NCBI GenBank assembly: GCA_021732665.1 | Contig: JAKFUL010000040.1 | Coordinates: 1-53,152 of the forward strand | DNA from: Acetobacteraceae bacterium | GTDB lineage: Bacteria; Pseudomonadota; Alphaproteobacteria; Acetobacterales; Acetobacteraceae | DNA: 53,152 nucleotides | Reading direction: 5' to 3' | In this document: in pieces, positions 32,052 through 41,500 of the stretch | How positions within the stretch are numbered: position 1 is the first letter of the stretch | Layout: each line of letters begins with the position of its first letter | Program-made: the position numbers and the translations under genes | Notes under the pieces: model-generated | What the model was told of the DNA's origin: nothing | Databases searched by the model: none | The model's input: only the letters and a program-made list of their open reading frames with translations

Positions 32052-32079
32052 GATATAGGGTTTCGACCCGGCGAAACAA
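32052..32079 (-). promoter_or_regulatory. Candidate promoter for the small-gene pair and nrdR-rib genes
   Basis: On the minus strand TTGTTT (32079-32074) is followed after 16 nt by TATATC (32057-32052), in an AT-rich pocket between the glyA stop (32086) and the small gene starting at 32024. This would let the small-gene pair, nrdR and the rib genes be transcribed independently of glyA. Consensus matching only. Confidence 0.45.
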
Positions 32080-32085
32080 CGGATT

Positions 32086-33384
32086 TCAGTAGATCGGGAA
32101 GCGCCGGCACAGCTCCTGCACCTCGGCCCCCACCGCGGCTTCCACCGCCGCATTGCCCTCAGCGCTGTTGGCACCGGCCAGCCCATCCAGCACCCGGCCG
32201 ATCATCTGGCCGATCTGGCGGAACTCCACCTCGGTGAAGCCGCGCGTCGTACCGGCCGGGCTGCCCAGGCGCACGCCGGAGGTGACCATGGGCTTTTCCG
32301 GGTCGAAGGGAATGGCGTTCTTGTTGCAGGTCAGGTGGGCGCGGCCCAGCGCCTGCTCGGCGGCTTTTCCGGTGACGCGCTTGGGGCGCAGGTCCACCAG
32401 CATCAGGTGGCTGTCGGTGCCGCCGGAGACGATGGCAAGCCCCTGGCCCACCAGCTCATCGGCGAGCGCGCGGGCATTGGCCACGACCTGCTTGGCATAG
32501 GCGCGGAAATCGGGCTTCAGGGCCTCGCCGAAGGCCACGGCCTTGGCGGCGATGACATGCATCAGCGGGCCGCCCTGAAGGCCGGGGAACATGGCGGAGT
32601 TGATCTTCTTCGCCAGCGCCTCGTCATTCGTGAGCACCATGCCGCCGCGCGGGCCACGCAGCGTCTTGTGCGTGGTGGTGGTGGTGATGTGGGCATGCGG
32701 GATCGGGGTGGGGTAGACGCCGGCGGCGACGAGACCGGCGTAGTGCGCCATGTCCACCATCAGATACGCGCCCACCGCATCGGCGATGGCGCGAAACCGG
32801 GCAAAATCGATCTCGCGCGAATAGGCCGAACCGCCGGCGATGATCATCTTGGGCTTGCACTCATGCGCCAGCCTCTCGACCACGTCGTAGTCGATCAGCC
32901 CATCCTCGGCCCGCACGCCATAGCTGACCGGCTTGAACCATTTGCCGGAGAAATTCACCGGGGCGCCATGCGTCAGGTGGCCGCCGGCCGCCAGGTCCAT
33001 CGCCAGGAAGGTGTCGCCGGTGTTCAGCAGGGCCAGGAAGACGGCAAGGTTGGCCGAGGCGCCGGAATGCGGCTGCACATTGGCGAAGCCACAGCCAAAA
33101 AGCTGCTTGGCGCGCTCGATCGCCAGCGTCTCGGCGATATCGACCACCTCGCAGCCACCGTAATAGCGCCGGCCGGGATAGCCCTCGGCGTATTTATTGG
33201 TCAGCACCGACCCTTGGGCCTCCAGCACGGCGCGGGAGACGATGTTTTCCGAGGCGATCAGCTCGATGCCGTCCTGCTGGCGGACCAGCTCCTGCGCCAC
33301 GCAGGCGGCGATCTCGGGGTCGGCCTCGGCCAGGGAGGCCTGGAAGAAGCGGGCGGGGAGGAAGCGGGCGGTGGTCTCGTTCAT
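32086..33384 (-). CDS. glyA: Serine hydroxymethyltransferase
   Basis: GlyA is a cytoplasmic PLP enzyme that interconverts serine and glycine while charging tetrahydrofolate with a one-carbon unit. The 432-residue product has [59 protein letters not shown] and the PLP-binding lysine Lys240 in [15 protein letters not shown]. The C-terminal domain contains [18 protein letters not shown]. Length and motifs are typical. Its start overlaps the rpiB stop by 4 nt (ATGA), a common alphaproteobacterial pair. Confidence 0.98.
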   Translation of the reverse strand: MNETTARFLPARFFQASLAEADPEIAACVAQELVRQQDGIELIASENIVSRAVLEAQGSVLTNKYAEGYPGRRYYGGCEVVDIAETLAIERAKQLFGCGFANVQPHSGASANLAVFLALLNTGDTFLAMDLAAGGHLTHGAPVNFSGKWFKPVSYGVRAEDGLIDYDVVERLAHECKPKMIIAGGSAYSREIDFARFRAIADAVGAYLMVDMAHYAGLVAAGVYPTPIPHAHITTTTTHKTLRGPRGGMVLTNDEALAKKINSAMFPGLQGGPLMHVIAAKAVAFGEALKPDFRAYAKQVVANARALADELVGQGLAIVSGGTDSHLMLVDLRPKRVTGKAAEQALGRAHLTCNKNAIPFDPEKPMVTSGVRLGSPAGTTRGFTEVEFRQIGQMIGRVLDGLAGANSAEGNAAVEAAVGAEVQELCRRFPIY

Positions 33385-33827
33385 GGCGTGGCCTTCTCGA
33401 TCTTGGCGATGCGACGGTCGTGCCGGCCGCCTTCATAGGGGGTGGAGAGGAAGGTGAGCAGGCTGTCGATCGCCACTTCCACACCCGTGGTGCGGCCGCC
33501 CAGGCAGGCGATGTTGGCGTCGTTATGGGCGCGGGTCAGCCGGGCCTCGGTGGCATTGTGCAGCACCGCGGCGCGGATGCCGGGGTTGCGGTTGGCGGCG
33601 ATGGCCATGCCGATGCCCGAGCCGCAGACCAGCACGCCGAAGCGCGCGGCGCCGGAGATCACGGCATCGGCGACCGGGCGGGCGAAGTCGGGGTAGTCCA
33701 CGCTCTCGGTGCCATCGGTGCCGACATCACTCACCTGATGGCCGGCGGCCTGGAGTGCCGCCACAAGCTGGCGCTTGAGGTCGACGCCGCCATGATCGGC
33801 GCCGATGGCGATGGGAAGCGGTTGCAT
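33381..33827 (-). CDS. rpiB: Ribose-5-phosphate isomerase B
   Basis: RpiB interconverts ribose 5-phosphate and ribulose 5-phosphate, the latter also being the substrate of the RibB enzyme encoded 5 kb away. The 148-residue product shows [11 protein letters not shown] (Asp11 and His12), [16 protein letters not shown], the active-site Cys68 in [13 protein letters not shown] and [15 protein letters not shown]. The length is normal. It overlaps glyA by 4 nt and is the first gene of the leftward housekeeping run. The gap to the following cfa-type gene is 50 nt. Confidence 0.96.
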   Translation of the reverse strand: MQPLPIAIGADHGGVDLKRQLVAALQAAGHQVSDVGTDGTESVDYPDFARPVADAVISGAARFGVLVCGSGIGMAIAANRNPGIRAAVLHNATEARLTRAHNDANIACLGGRTTGVEVAIDSLLTFLSTPYEGGRHDRRIAKIEKATP

Positions 33828-33877
33828 GGGCGAAACCTACCACAGGCGGCGCGGGGAAGAAATGCGCCGTGCCGGCC

Positions 33878-35140
33878 TCAGCTCCCGGCCAGGCCCATGG
33901 CTGCCTCGCGCGCCAGCAGCGCGGCGTGTTCCTCGGCGATGTAGTCGCGCGTCAGCGGCACCGCGTCCCGCCGCTTGGCCAGCTGCATGTGGAAGACCTG
34001 CTGCGCGCCGGTGCGGAAGACCTGTTCCGCGCTGATCAGATAGAACTCCCACATCCGGCAGAATGTCTCGTCATGCAGCGCCGCGATCTCGGCGCGATGC
34101 GCCTCGAAGCGCTGCTGCCAATGCGCCAGGGTGAGGGCATAATGCACCCGCAGGAATTCCAGATCGGTGACCCAGAGCCGGTTGCGCTCCGTGCACGGCA
34201 ACACCTCGGACAGGGCCGGGGCATAGGCGCCGGGGAAGATGTATTTGCGCAGCCAGGGGCTGGTGGTGCTGGGCGGGCTCATCTTGCCGATGGAATGCAG
34301 CAGCATCACCCCGTCATCCAGCAGCAGATCATTCATCTTGCTGAAGAATTCGTCGTAATGCGCCACCCCCACATGCTCGAACATGCCCACCGAGACGATC
34401 CGGTCGAAGCGCCGGTCGAGCTGCCTGTAATCGAGCAGCTCGAACCGCACCCGGTCGGCCAGGCCGGCCTGTTCGGCCCGCGCGGTGGCCAACTCATGCT
34501 GCTCGCGCGAGAGGGTCACACCCAGCACCCGCACATCCGCGACCTGGGCCAGGTAGATGGCGAGCCCACCCCAGCCCGAGCCGATATCGAGCACCTCCAT
34601 CCTCGGGCGCAGCCGAAGCTTGGCGGCGATCAGGCGGCATTTGTTGATCTGCGCCGCCTCCAGGCTCTCGGCCTCGTCGCGGAAATAGGCGCAGGAATAA
34701 AACATGCCGTCATCGAGAAACAGGCGATACAGCGCATTCCCGATATCATAATGATGCGCCACATTGGCGGTGGCCTGCCCCACCGGATTGGCCTGCTGGA
34801 AGCCGCGCAACAGCCGCGAGACGCGACGAAACGCGCGCTGTGCCGGAAAGCTCGCCAGGCCCTGGCGGTTGAGCGAGAAGAGGGTGAGGAAATCGCGCAG
34901 CGAGGAGCCGGGAAAGCTCATCCGGCCGTCCATATAGGCTTCTCCGGCATGGAGCTCCGGATTGAGGAAAAGCTTGGTGTACAGCGAAGGATCGGTCAGC
35001 CGCATCGTCACCTCCGGCGCCGGCCCGGCCGGGCTCGCCGCCGTGCCGCGAAAGACATGGGCCCGGCCGGCATGGTCGATGACCGTGAGGCTGCCGCAGC
35101 GAATGAACGATTTCAGCATGATGGAAAGTGGAAACATCAT
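33878..35140 (-). CDS. cfa: Cyclopropane-fatty-acyl-phospholipid synthase family methyltransferase
   Basis: These SAM-dependent enzymes add a methylene bridge across double bonds of membrane lipid acyl chains. The 420-residue product has the family NVAHHYDIGN motif, LDDGMFYSCAYF, SAM-binding VLDIGSGWGGLAIYLA (about residues 183-198), GVTLSREQHELA and VGMFEHVGVAHYDEFF. I chose the ATG at 35140, with GGGGGG just upstream, rather than an in-frame codon at 35206 because the upstream stretch is not family-like. The gene is divergent from the protease gene. A closely related non-cyclopropane methyltransferase cannot be excluded. Confidence 0.9.
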   Translation of the reverse strand: MMFPLSIMLKSFIRCGSLTVIDHAGRAHVFRGTAASPAGPAPEVTMRLTDPSLYTKLFLNPELHAGEAYMDGRMSFPGSSLRDFLTLFSLNRQGLASFPAQRAFRRVSRLLRGFQQANPVGQATANVAHHYDIGNALYRLFLDDGMFYSCAYFRDEAESLEAAQINKCRLIAAKLRLRPRMEVLDIGSGWGGLAIYLAQVADVRVLGVTLSREQHELATARAEQAGLADRVRFELLDYRQLDRRFDRIVSVGMFEHVGVAHYDEFFSKMNDLLLDDGVMLLHSIGKMSPPSTTSPWLRKYIFPGAYAPALSEVLPCTERNRLWVTDLEFLRVHYALTLAHWQQRFEAHRAEIAALHDETFCRMWEFYLISAEQVFRTGAQQVFHMQLAKRRDAVPLTRDYIAEEHAALLAREAAMGLAGS

Positions 35141-35395
35141 CGCCCCCCAAGGTGGAACAATGTCGCGCGGGGGCGCGCGGCGCAACAAGCCATGCAGACT
35201 TGCCATTAGCGTCGTCGTTTTCCCCGCCAGGGGGCGCGGTTAAGGGCGCGTTAGCCTCTGTCCCGCAAAATGAGATCAGCCGCGATCGATCAGCATGACG
35301 ACGAAGCCATGATGGCTGCGGGTAAGGGCGCGAAGGATGGGGCTTGCCCCGCGGCGACCGCACCGGGCATTCTCACCACAAAGTACGGAGAAACC
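35141..35395. other. Divergent region between cfa and the protease gene
   Basis: This 255-bp gap holds no gene I support; an in-frame extension of the protease to 35270 is probably untranslated. It includes a CGCGCG-GGGG-CGCGCG inverted repeat (35164-35179) in the presumed cfa leader and the protease ribosome-binding site GGAG at 35387-35390. No clear promoter was chosen for either side. Confidence 0.45.
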
Positions 35396-37738
35396 ATGTT
35401 CCCGCGCCCTTTCGCTCGCCCCATCAAGCCATCCGGTTCCGGCGATGCCCAGTCTTACGAATTTCCCGGCGACCAGGCGGCCGCGGTGCCGCCAGCGCCC
35501 ACCGATATCCTGCTGCAATTCATCGCCGGCGCCGATGCCGCGCAGATCAGCGCCGCGCTGCAGGCGGTGGGCGGCACGCTGGCCGAGGTGGTGCGGGCAG
35601 CCGATGGCGAGGCCGGCCCGCTGCTGCGGGTGGAACTGCCGGAGGGGCAGGCGCTGCAGGACGCCGTCGAACTTCTGGCCAGCCAGCCCGGCGTGGCCTT
35701 TGCCGAGCCCAACCAGATCCTCGAGGTCGCCTCGGCCGAGCCGGAGGCGGATGTGTCCGGGACAGCGCTGGGGGAGCCCGTTGACGATCTGTGGGTCGCG
35801 GCCGTCAGCAATGATCCCGGCTATACCGGCGGCAGCCTGTGGAACATGCAGGGCGATACCACGGCGCTGAAGAACGCCTTCGGCAGCCAGGCGGGCGAGG
35901 CCTGGACGGCGGGCTATACCGGCAACATGAAGACCGTGGTCGGCGTGGTCGATACCGGCATCGACTATACCCATGTCGATCTCTACCTGAATGTCTGGCT
36001 AAACCAGGGCGAGATCCCGACCAGCTTCAGGGCGCAGCTGCGCGACATGGACAGCGACGGTCTCATCACCTTCCGTGACCTGAACAACGCCGCCAACAGT
36101 GCCTTCGTCTCCGACAGGAACAGCAATGGCCGGATCGATGCCGGTGACCTGCTGCGCGACACACGGTGGGCCAATGGCAATGACCAGGACGGCAATGGCT
36201 ACCGCGACGATTTGATCGGCTGGGACTTCGCCAACAACGACAACGACCCCTTCGACGACAATGGCCATGGCACGCATGTGGCCGGCACCATCGGCGGTAT
36301 TGGCGGCAATGGCGTGGGCGTGGCGGGCGTGGCGTGGAACGTGCAGATCGTCGCCACCAAGTTCCTGGCGGCCAATGGCGGCGGCAATACCGCCAATGCG
36401 GTGAAGTCGGTGGATTACTTCACCACCGCCGCCACCCTCGCCGGGGCCTCGCAGAATTTCGTCGCCACCAACAATTCCTGGGGCGGCGGCGGCTACAGCC
36501 AGGCGATGGCGGACGCCATCACCCGCGCGGCGCGCGCCGATATCCTGTTCGTGGCCGCGGCCGGCAATGACGGCAGAAACAACGACACCACAGCGAATTA
36601 CCCGTCGAACTACAGCACCGCCGGGACAGCGGGCTATGACGACGTGATCGCGGTGGCCTCGATCACCAGCGCCGGCGGGCTCTCCTCCTTCTCGAATTAC
36701 GGCGCGACGCAGGTGGATATCGCGGCGCCGGGCTCGTCGATCTACTCGACGCTGCCCGGCGACACATACGGCGTGCTGAGCGGCACCTCCATGGCGACGC
36801 CGCATGTGACGGGGGCGGCGGCGCTGTATGCCTCGGCCAACCCCAATGCCACGGCGGCACAGATCAAGGCGGCCATCCTGGGCACGGCCGAGGCCACGGC
36901 CTCCCTGGCCGGGAAGGTCGCGACGGGCGGGCGGCTGGATGTGGGCGACCTCATGTCGGGCACCGTGACGCCGCCGCCGGTGGTGGCGCCGACCGAGATC
37001 GTGCGCATCACCTCGGTGCGGGACAATGTCGGCGCGGTGCAGGGCAGCATCCTGGCCGGAGGTGCCACGGACGACACCACGCCCACCCTGCAGGGCAGCC
37101 TGTCCACCGCCATGTCTGCGGGCGAATCGCTGGTGGTCTATCGCAACGGCGCCAAGGCGGGTGTCGCCGCCGCCAGCGGCACGAGTTGGAGCTTCACCGA
37201 CGCGGCCCAGGCGGCGGGCAGCTACAGCTACACCGCGCGGGTGGAGAATAATGGCGGCGGGTTGGGCAGCCTTTCCACCAGCTACGCCATCACCATCGAT
37301 CTGGGGCCGAACAGGATCTTCGGCACCGCGGGCAATGACACCCTCACCGGCACGGCGGGGCGCGACACGATCAGCGGCATCCCCTCCACCGGCACCTTTC
37401 TGGGCCGCGGCACCATCGACAAGCTGAGCGGTGGCGCGGGCAACGACATCTTCGTGCTCGGCGACAGCCGGGGCGCCTTCTATGATGACGGGCTGAGCGG
37501 CAATGCCGGCACCGCAGATTATGCGCAGGTGATGGATTTCACCACCGGCGACCAGATCCAGCTCTCCAGCAAGGTGCGGGGCTACTACACCTCGCAGATC
37601 ACGCTGGGCGGGTTTTCGGGCACGGGCATCTATGCCGACAGCAACGCCAATTCGCGCTTCGACGCAACGGATGAGCTGGTGACGCACATCGTGGGGCTGA
37701 CGCGGAGTTTGGCGAGCGCGGATATCATCTGGGTGTGA
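35396..37738 (+). CDS. Secreted subtilisin-type serine protease (S8) with calcium-binding RTX-like C-terminus
   Basis: The 780-residue product lacks a classical signal peptide and has an inhibitor-like propeptide (about 30-120, ILLQFIAGADAAQISAAL to GVAFAEPNQILEV). An S8 catalytic domain follows with Asp186 (VVDTGIDYTH), His291 (NGHGTHVAGT) and Ser465 (SGTSMATPHVTG). Between Asp and His lie EF-hand/dockerin-like loops (DMDSDGLITFRDLNN, DRNSNGRIDAGDL, NDQDGNGYRDDL). The C-terminal part has an Ig-like domain and RTX-type nonapeptides (GTAGNDTLTG, GGAGNDIFVLGD), which suggest type I secretion. The ATG at 35396 has GGAG 5 nt upstream, favouring it over the earlier start. No type I transporter genes are adjacent. 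Confidence 0.93.
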   Translation: MFPRPFARPIKPSGSGDAQSYEFPGDQAAAVPPAPTDILLQFIAGADAAQISAALQAVGGTLAEVVRAADGEAGPLLRVELPEGQALQDAVELLASQPGVAFAEPNQILEVASAEPEADVSGTALGEPVDDLWVAAVSNDPGYTGGSLWNMQGDTTALKNAFGSQAGEAWTAGYTGNMKTVVGVVDTGIDYTHVDLYLNVWLNQGEIPTSFRAQLRDMDSDGLITFRDLNNAANSAFVSDRNSNGRIDAGDLLRDTRWANGNDQDGNGYRDDLIGWDFANNDNDPFDDNGHGTHVAGTIGGIGGNGVGVAGVAWNVQIVATKFLAANGGGNTANAVKSVDYFTTAATLAGASQNFVATNNSWGGGGYSQAMADAITRAARADILFVAAAGNDGRNNDTTANYPSNYSTAGTAGYDDVIAVASITSAGGLSSFSNYGATQVDIAAPGSSIYSTLPGDTYGVLSGTSMATPHVTGAAALYASANPNATAAQIKAAILGTAEATASLAGKVATGGRLDVGDLMSGTVTPPPVVAPTEIVRITSVRDNVGAVQGSILAGGATDDTTPTLQGSLSTAMSAGESLVVYRNGAKAGVAAASGTSWSFTDAAQAAGSYSYTARVENNGGGLGSLSTSYAITIDLGPNRIFGTAGNDTLTGTAGRDTISGIPSTGTFLGRGTIDKLSGGAGNDIFVLGDSRGAFYDDGLSGNAGTADYAQVMDFTTGDQIQLSSKVRGYYTSQITLGGFSGTGIYADSNANSRFDATDELVTHIVGLTRSLASADIIWV

Positions 37739-37841
37739 GGCGGGGTGCGAGCAGGAATTCCTCGACACGCTGGAGGATCTCGGCGGCGGGCTTGGCGTCA
37801 CCGACGCCCGGCCGCGGCTGGGGGTGATGGCACTCAAGCGA
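37725..37841 (-). pseudogene. Possible C-terminal remnant of a host gene
   Basis: A 38-codon open stretch without a start codon ends in TGA at 37725 and overlaps the protease 3' end. It reads GDAKPAAEILQRVEEFLLA near its end, with a strong GC bias at third positions like real genes here. An in-frame stop closes it at 37842, where composition drops and prophage-linked sequence begins. I interpret it, with low confidence, as the tail of a host gene split by prophage insertion. The family was not recognised. Confidence 0.35.
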
Positions 37842-37927
37842 TCACTGGTAGAATTGGTGACCCGTGCGGGAATGCACATCGCCAATACTTTCAGAGCGCG
37901 TAGCCCTCGCAAACCAGTCCCATAGCC

Positions 37928-38224
37928 TCACGGTCGCGAAAGGCTTTCAGGCAGGTTTTGCAAACCTAATTCTTCTTTGGTCGCCTTGGCCGCTTCCTCC
38001 GCCTGCCGCTCCCGATAAGCCGCCTTGCCCTCGCGCTCCCACCAGTCCCGCACCGCCCAGGGTGCGTTGACCAGCACCAGCCGGCGAATGCTGGGCTCGA
38101 TGTGCCCGCTCAGCAGCAGGTCGCGGGTCTGCTCATCGGTCAGCCCCTCCCACTGCACGGCCTGTTGGCCGAGGGCATCGACATGGGCCTGCACGTCACT
38201 GTGCAGGGGCTCGTCCGCGCTCAC
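37928..38224 (-). CDS. Small phage protein of unknown function
   Basis: The 98-residue product (VSADEPLHSDVQAHVDALGQ at its start) is hydrophilic and helical, with a Trp-rich middle (APWAVRDWWEREGKAAY) and a charged tail. I chose the GTG at 38224, which overlaps the preceding stop as GTGA, over an ATG at 38269 that would overlap by 49 nt. It is the last gene of the phage module, downstream of the tail fibre gene. A fibre-assembly chaperone or late accessory role is possible but not supported by any motif. Confidence 0.6.
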   Translation of the reverse strand: MSADEPLHSDVQAHVDALGQQAVQWEGLTDEQTRDLLLSGHIEPSIRRLVLVNAPWAVRDWWEREGKAAYRERQAEEAAKATKEELGLQNLPESLSRP

Positions 38225-38496
38225 AGCGCCGCTTCCGGCGCCGCGGCCTGGTTCCGCTTTGCCCGCCACGTCACGAAGGCCGGAAACTTGCCGAGCATGG
38301 TTTGCAGGAAGGCGTCATCGGTGCCGGCCACAGCCTCGATGTCGTCAAAGGACAGCGCGGCCGGCGCCTGTGCCGCGCGCTGGACGGCCTGCATTACGGT
38401 GCTGACCCGGCCGCCATCGGCATTCAGGGCCGTGGCGCCAGCGGCGATGAGGGACAGGGCCACAACGGCCTCGCCATCGGTGATCGGTGCGTTCAT
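38221..38496 (-). CDS. Small phage protein of unknown function
   Basis: The 91-residue product begins MNAPITDGEAVVALSLIAAG and has a mildly hydrophobic Ala-rich N-terminal half. A second part follows with LSFDDIEAVAGTDDAFLQTM and a basic WRAKRNQ end. AAGGAGAAACCC precedes the ATG, a good ribosome-binding site. The hydrophobic stretch is short and interrupted, so I do not call it a holin. It lies 15 nt after the tail-fibre gene and is coupled to the next small gene. Confidence 0.6.
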   Translation of the reverse strand: MNAPITDGEAVVALSLIAAGATALNADGGRVSTVMQAVQRAAQAPAALSFDDIEAVAGTDDAFLQTMLGKFPAFVTWRAKRNQAAAPEAAL

Positions 38497-38511
38497 GGGT
38501 TTCTCCTTGGG

Positions 38512-41500
38512 TTACCAGCCGGTTGCGCGGCAGGGGACGGCGTAGGCGGTGCCGCTGCCGTCGCGGATGTAGAGGATGCGGCTGGCCGTGAAGTTGGCCG
38601 GCACGCTGGCCGCCGCGCTGGTGTTCGGGAACTGGATCAGCGCGTTCGTGTTTACGAAGATGAAGTCACCCGTGCCCTGGCTGCGGAACACGAAGGGGAT
38701 GTTCGTATCGGTGCCCATCACCGCAATCTCCGGCGCGGTGCCGGCCGCGGTGCCCTTGATCCACAGGCCATTCGCGTTGCTGGCATTGGCCGAGGTGCGG
38801 AACGAGGCGTTGTTGTTCGAAGCCTGGAACTCCAACCCGCCGGAAGCAAAGGTCAGATTGCCGACGAAGGTGGTGCCGGCGGTCATGGTGATGACGCCCT
38901 TGGTCGCGCCGTCCGACCCGACCCACTCGATGCCGTGGCGGTTGGCCAGCTGCATCGCCACGCCGTAGCCCGTGACGCCATCGGTGCCGGTCAGGGCCAG
39001 GGCGCCGAAGATGATGCCCTTGCGGAATTTCGTGGTAGCCGCGTAGACGCTGGGCACGATGCCCAGGGCAAAATTCGCGTCGTAGAGCGTCATCCCCGCC
39101 AGCGCGGCCTCGCCGCCCGCGCGCAGCCAGAGCGTGCCCGCGGCGCTGCTGGAGCCGAGCAGGAAGGGGTGTTGCTCCGGCGTGCCGCTTTCGCGCTGGG
39201 CCACGTTGTATTCGGCGATGAGCAGCGGCCCGGCGCCACTGTCGCGGATGCCGTGGGCATAGATCGCCCAGCCCGATTGCCCCGGCGCGTCCGCGCGAAC
39301 GAAGGCGCCAACCGCCATGCCCGCACCGCCGCCCACGCTGTCATAGGACCGCTTGCCGATCTGCATGGAGGTGACGGTGCCGAAAGACGCCGCCACCTCG
39401 CCGATGGGGCTGATCACCTGGAGCGTAGATTTCTGGTCGAAATAGGTCATCTGACCCACGGCCTGCATGCCGATCACCGTGCGATGGTCGATGTAGGGCG
39501 AGACCTGGGCCAGCAGGTAATCGCCTGACTGCACCGTGGCCGAGCCGATGAGCATGCGGTTCGCGCGCTCGATGTCGGCCCCATAGGTGTCGTCCGCCCA
39601 CGGCCCGGTCAGCATGTCGAGATAGCCGCCGACCGTGGAAGCGCCGGCGCCATTCACCCGGCCGTTGCCCGTGAACTTCGTCCGCCGGCCAGGCCGCGGC
39701 CCGCCATTGGTCCAGCTGGGCGCGCTGCTGATGAGCAGGGTGGTGTCCGGGATGTTGAACGACCCGCGCACGCTGGCCCCGGTCAGCGCAGGGGTGGCAT
39801 TAATCACCCCGCCGCCCACCGCACCCGCATCCGTGGCGGAAGGCGTCTCAGCGGTCAGCACGCGGCCATCCGTGCCGGTGTTCACCAGGCGTCCGGCATA
39901 GGTGCCCTGGAGGATGGGATAGGTTGAGATCGCCACAAGGTTCGCGTCCGCCACCGAACCAGCATTGGCCAGGTTGATGGCCGGGCTGCCGGCGTTCGCG
40001 GTGTTGTAGTCCTTGGCCCAAAAGTCGCGGATGTTCACGCGACCGCGCAGCCCCAGCAGGTTGATCGCGGCCGCGCTGCACTTATCCGCCCGGAGGCTGC
40101 CAATCTGCGCGGTGAAATCGTTGCCGGTGATGTAGAGGGCCGAAGCGCCGGAGATGGGCGTGCCCGAGCCGCCATAGGTCTCGCCCTGGAAGGTGAGCGT
40201 GCCGACCATGCCGTTGACGCCCGCCGCATCGCAGTAGATCGCGTGCTTGCAGAAGTCGGTATAGCACTGGTCGATGAAGAACTTCGTGGTCACGCCATCG
40301 GCCGAGGCGAAGAAGTAGAAATGGCGGAACAGCCCCAGGCCGAAGCACTGCTGGAACATTGGCCCAGCGGCGCGGCCGGTGACGAAGCCCAGCGCATTGG
40401 CCTGCGAATAGGCCATCACGTTCGCATCCGCGCTCCAGAACGGCCAGAAGTGGATATCCACGAACTTCGGCACATCCAGCGCCTTGTCGGTGTAGATGCC
40501 GACGCCGAACACCTGGCCACGAATGCGGGTGAAGTTGGTCCGCCCCGAGTTGAACACCTTCACGCCATTGGTGAGGTTGCAGAGGAACACGTTCTCAAAA
40601 TCGACGCCGCCCAGGCAGTCGGTGACCTTCACGAAATAGTCCGACGCCACCGGGGTCCAGCTGACGGCCGGCGTGGGCTGGGCCTGGAACAGCGCGATAT
40701 CGCGCATGACGGAGCCGCGCGCCGTGACGCCCGAGAAGGTGATGACGGTCGCGGCCTGCGTGGTGGTCAGCCACGTGCCCTGGCCCGGGCCTGGTCCCTC
40801 GGTGAAGCCCGCACCCTGCAAGCGCACCGTGGCGCTGCTGATCGTCACGGGGCTGTCCATGCGGTAGGTTTTCGCGCCGAAGCGCACCACGCCGCCCGTC
40901 GCACTCAGCGCGCTGATGGCAAGCTGGATGGCTGGCGCGTCATTGGTCACGCCATCGCCCACGGCGCCATAGGTCTCGGGGTAGACCTCCACCACCTGAT
41001 CGGCGCCGATGACCCGGGTGCTTTCGGGGATGCGCTCCACCGTGAAGCGGGCGCTGTTCGCCGCGGTGAAGACGCGCAGCGGGTCGGAGCTGACGATCAG
41101 CGTCACGACATCGCCGCCGGATAGCGCGCCCTCCCATGCGAATGGGATCAGCGAGGTGTTTGCCGGGTTGCCATCCACCGTGCACACCGAGACGCCGTTG
41201 ACCTTCACCGAGAAGGTGCCGCCACCAGGCGCGGTCAGCGGGTCGCATCGGATTGCGCCGCTCAGCCGATACACTCCCGCCGAGCTAATGGTGATGGTGC
41301 CCGCCCCGGCATTCCAGCCCGCGCTGCCGCGCTGGTAGACGCGCTCGAATAGTGCTGCGAGCAGGTTCTGGTTTTCTGTGGTGTTCGTCCAGTCCGCGAA
41401 GCTGCCGCGCAGCAGCACCAGGTCCATGATGTCGGCGGGCCGTGCGTCGGCAATCGCATCGGTTTCGAAGTATTCCGGCTCGCCCTGCGCGTTGAAGCCC

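Noticed and set aside
37842..37927. tRNA gene as prophage attachment site
   Set aside because: No T-loop-like GGTTCGAATCC or cloverleaf pairing was found in this stretch.
38221..38496. Holin for the phage
   Set aside because: The hydrophobic stretch is short and interrupted, and there is no typical charged C-terminal tail or partner lysin gene.
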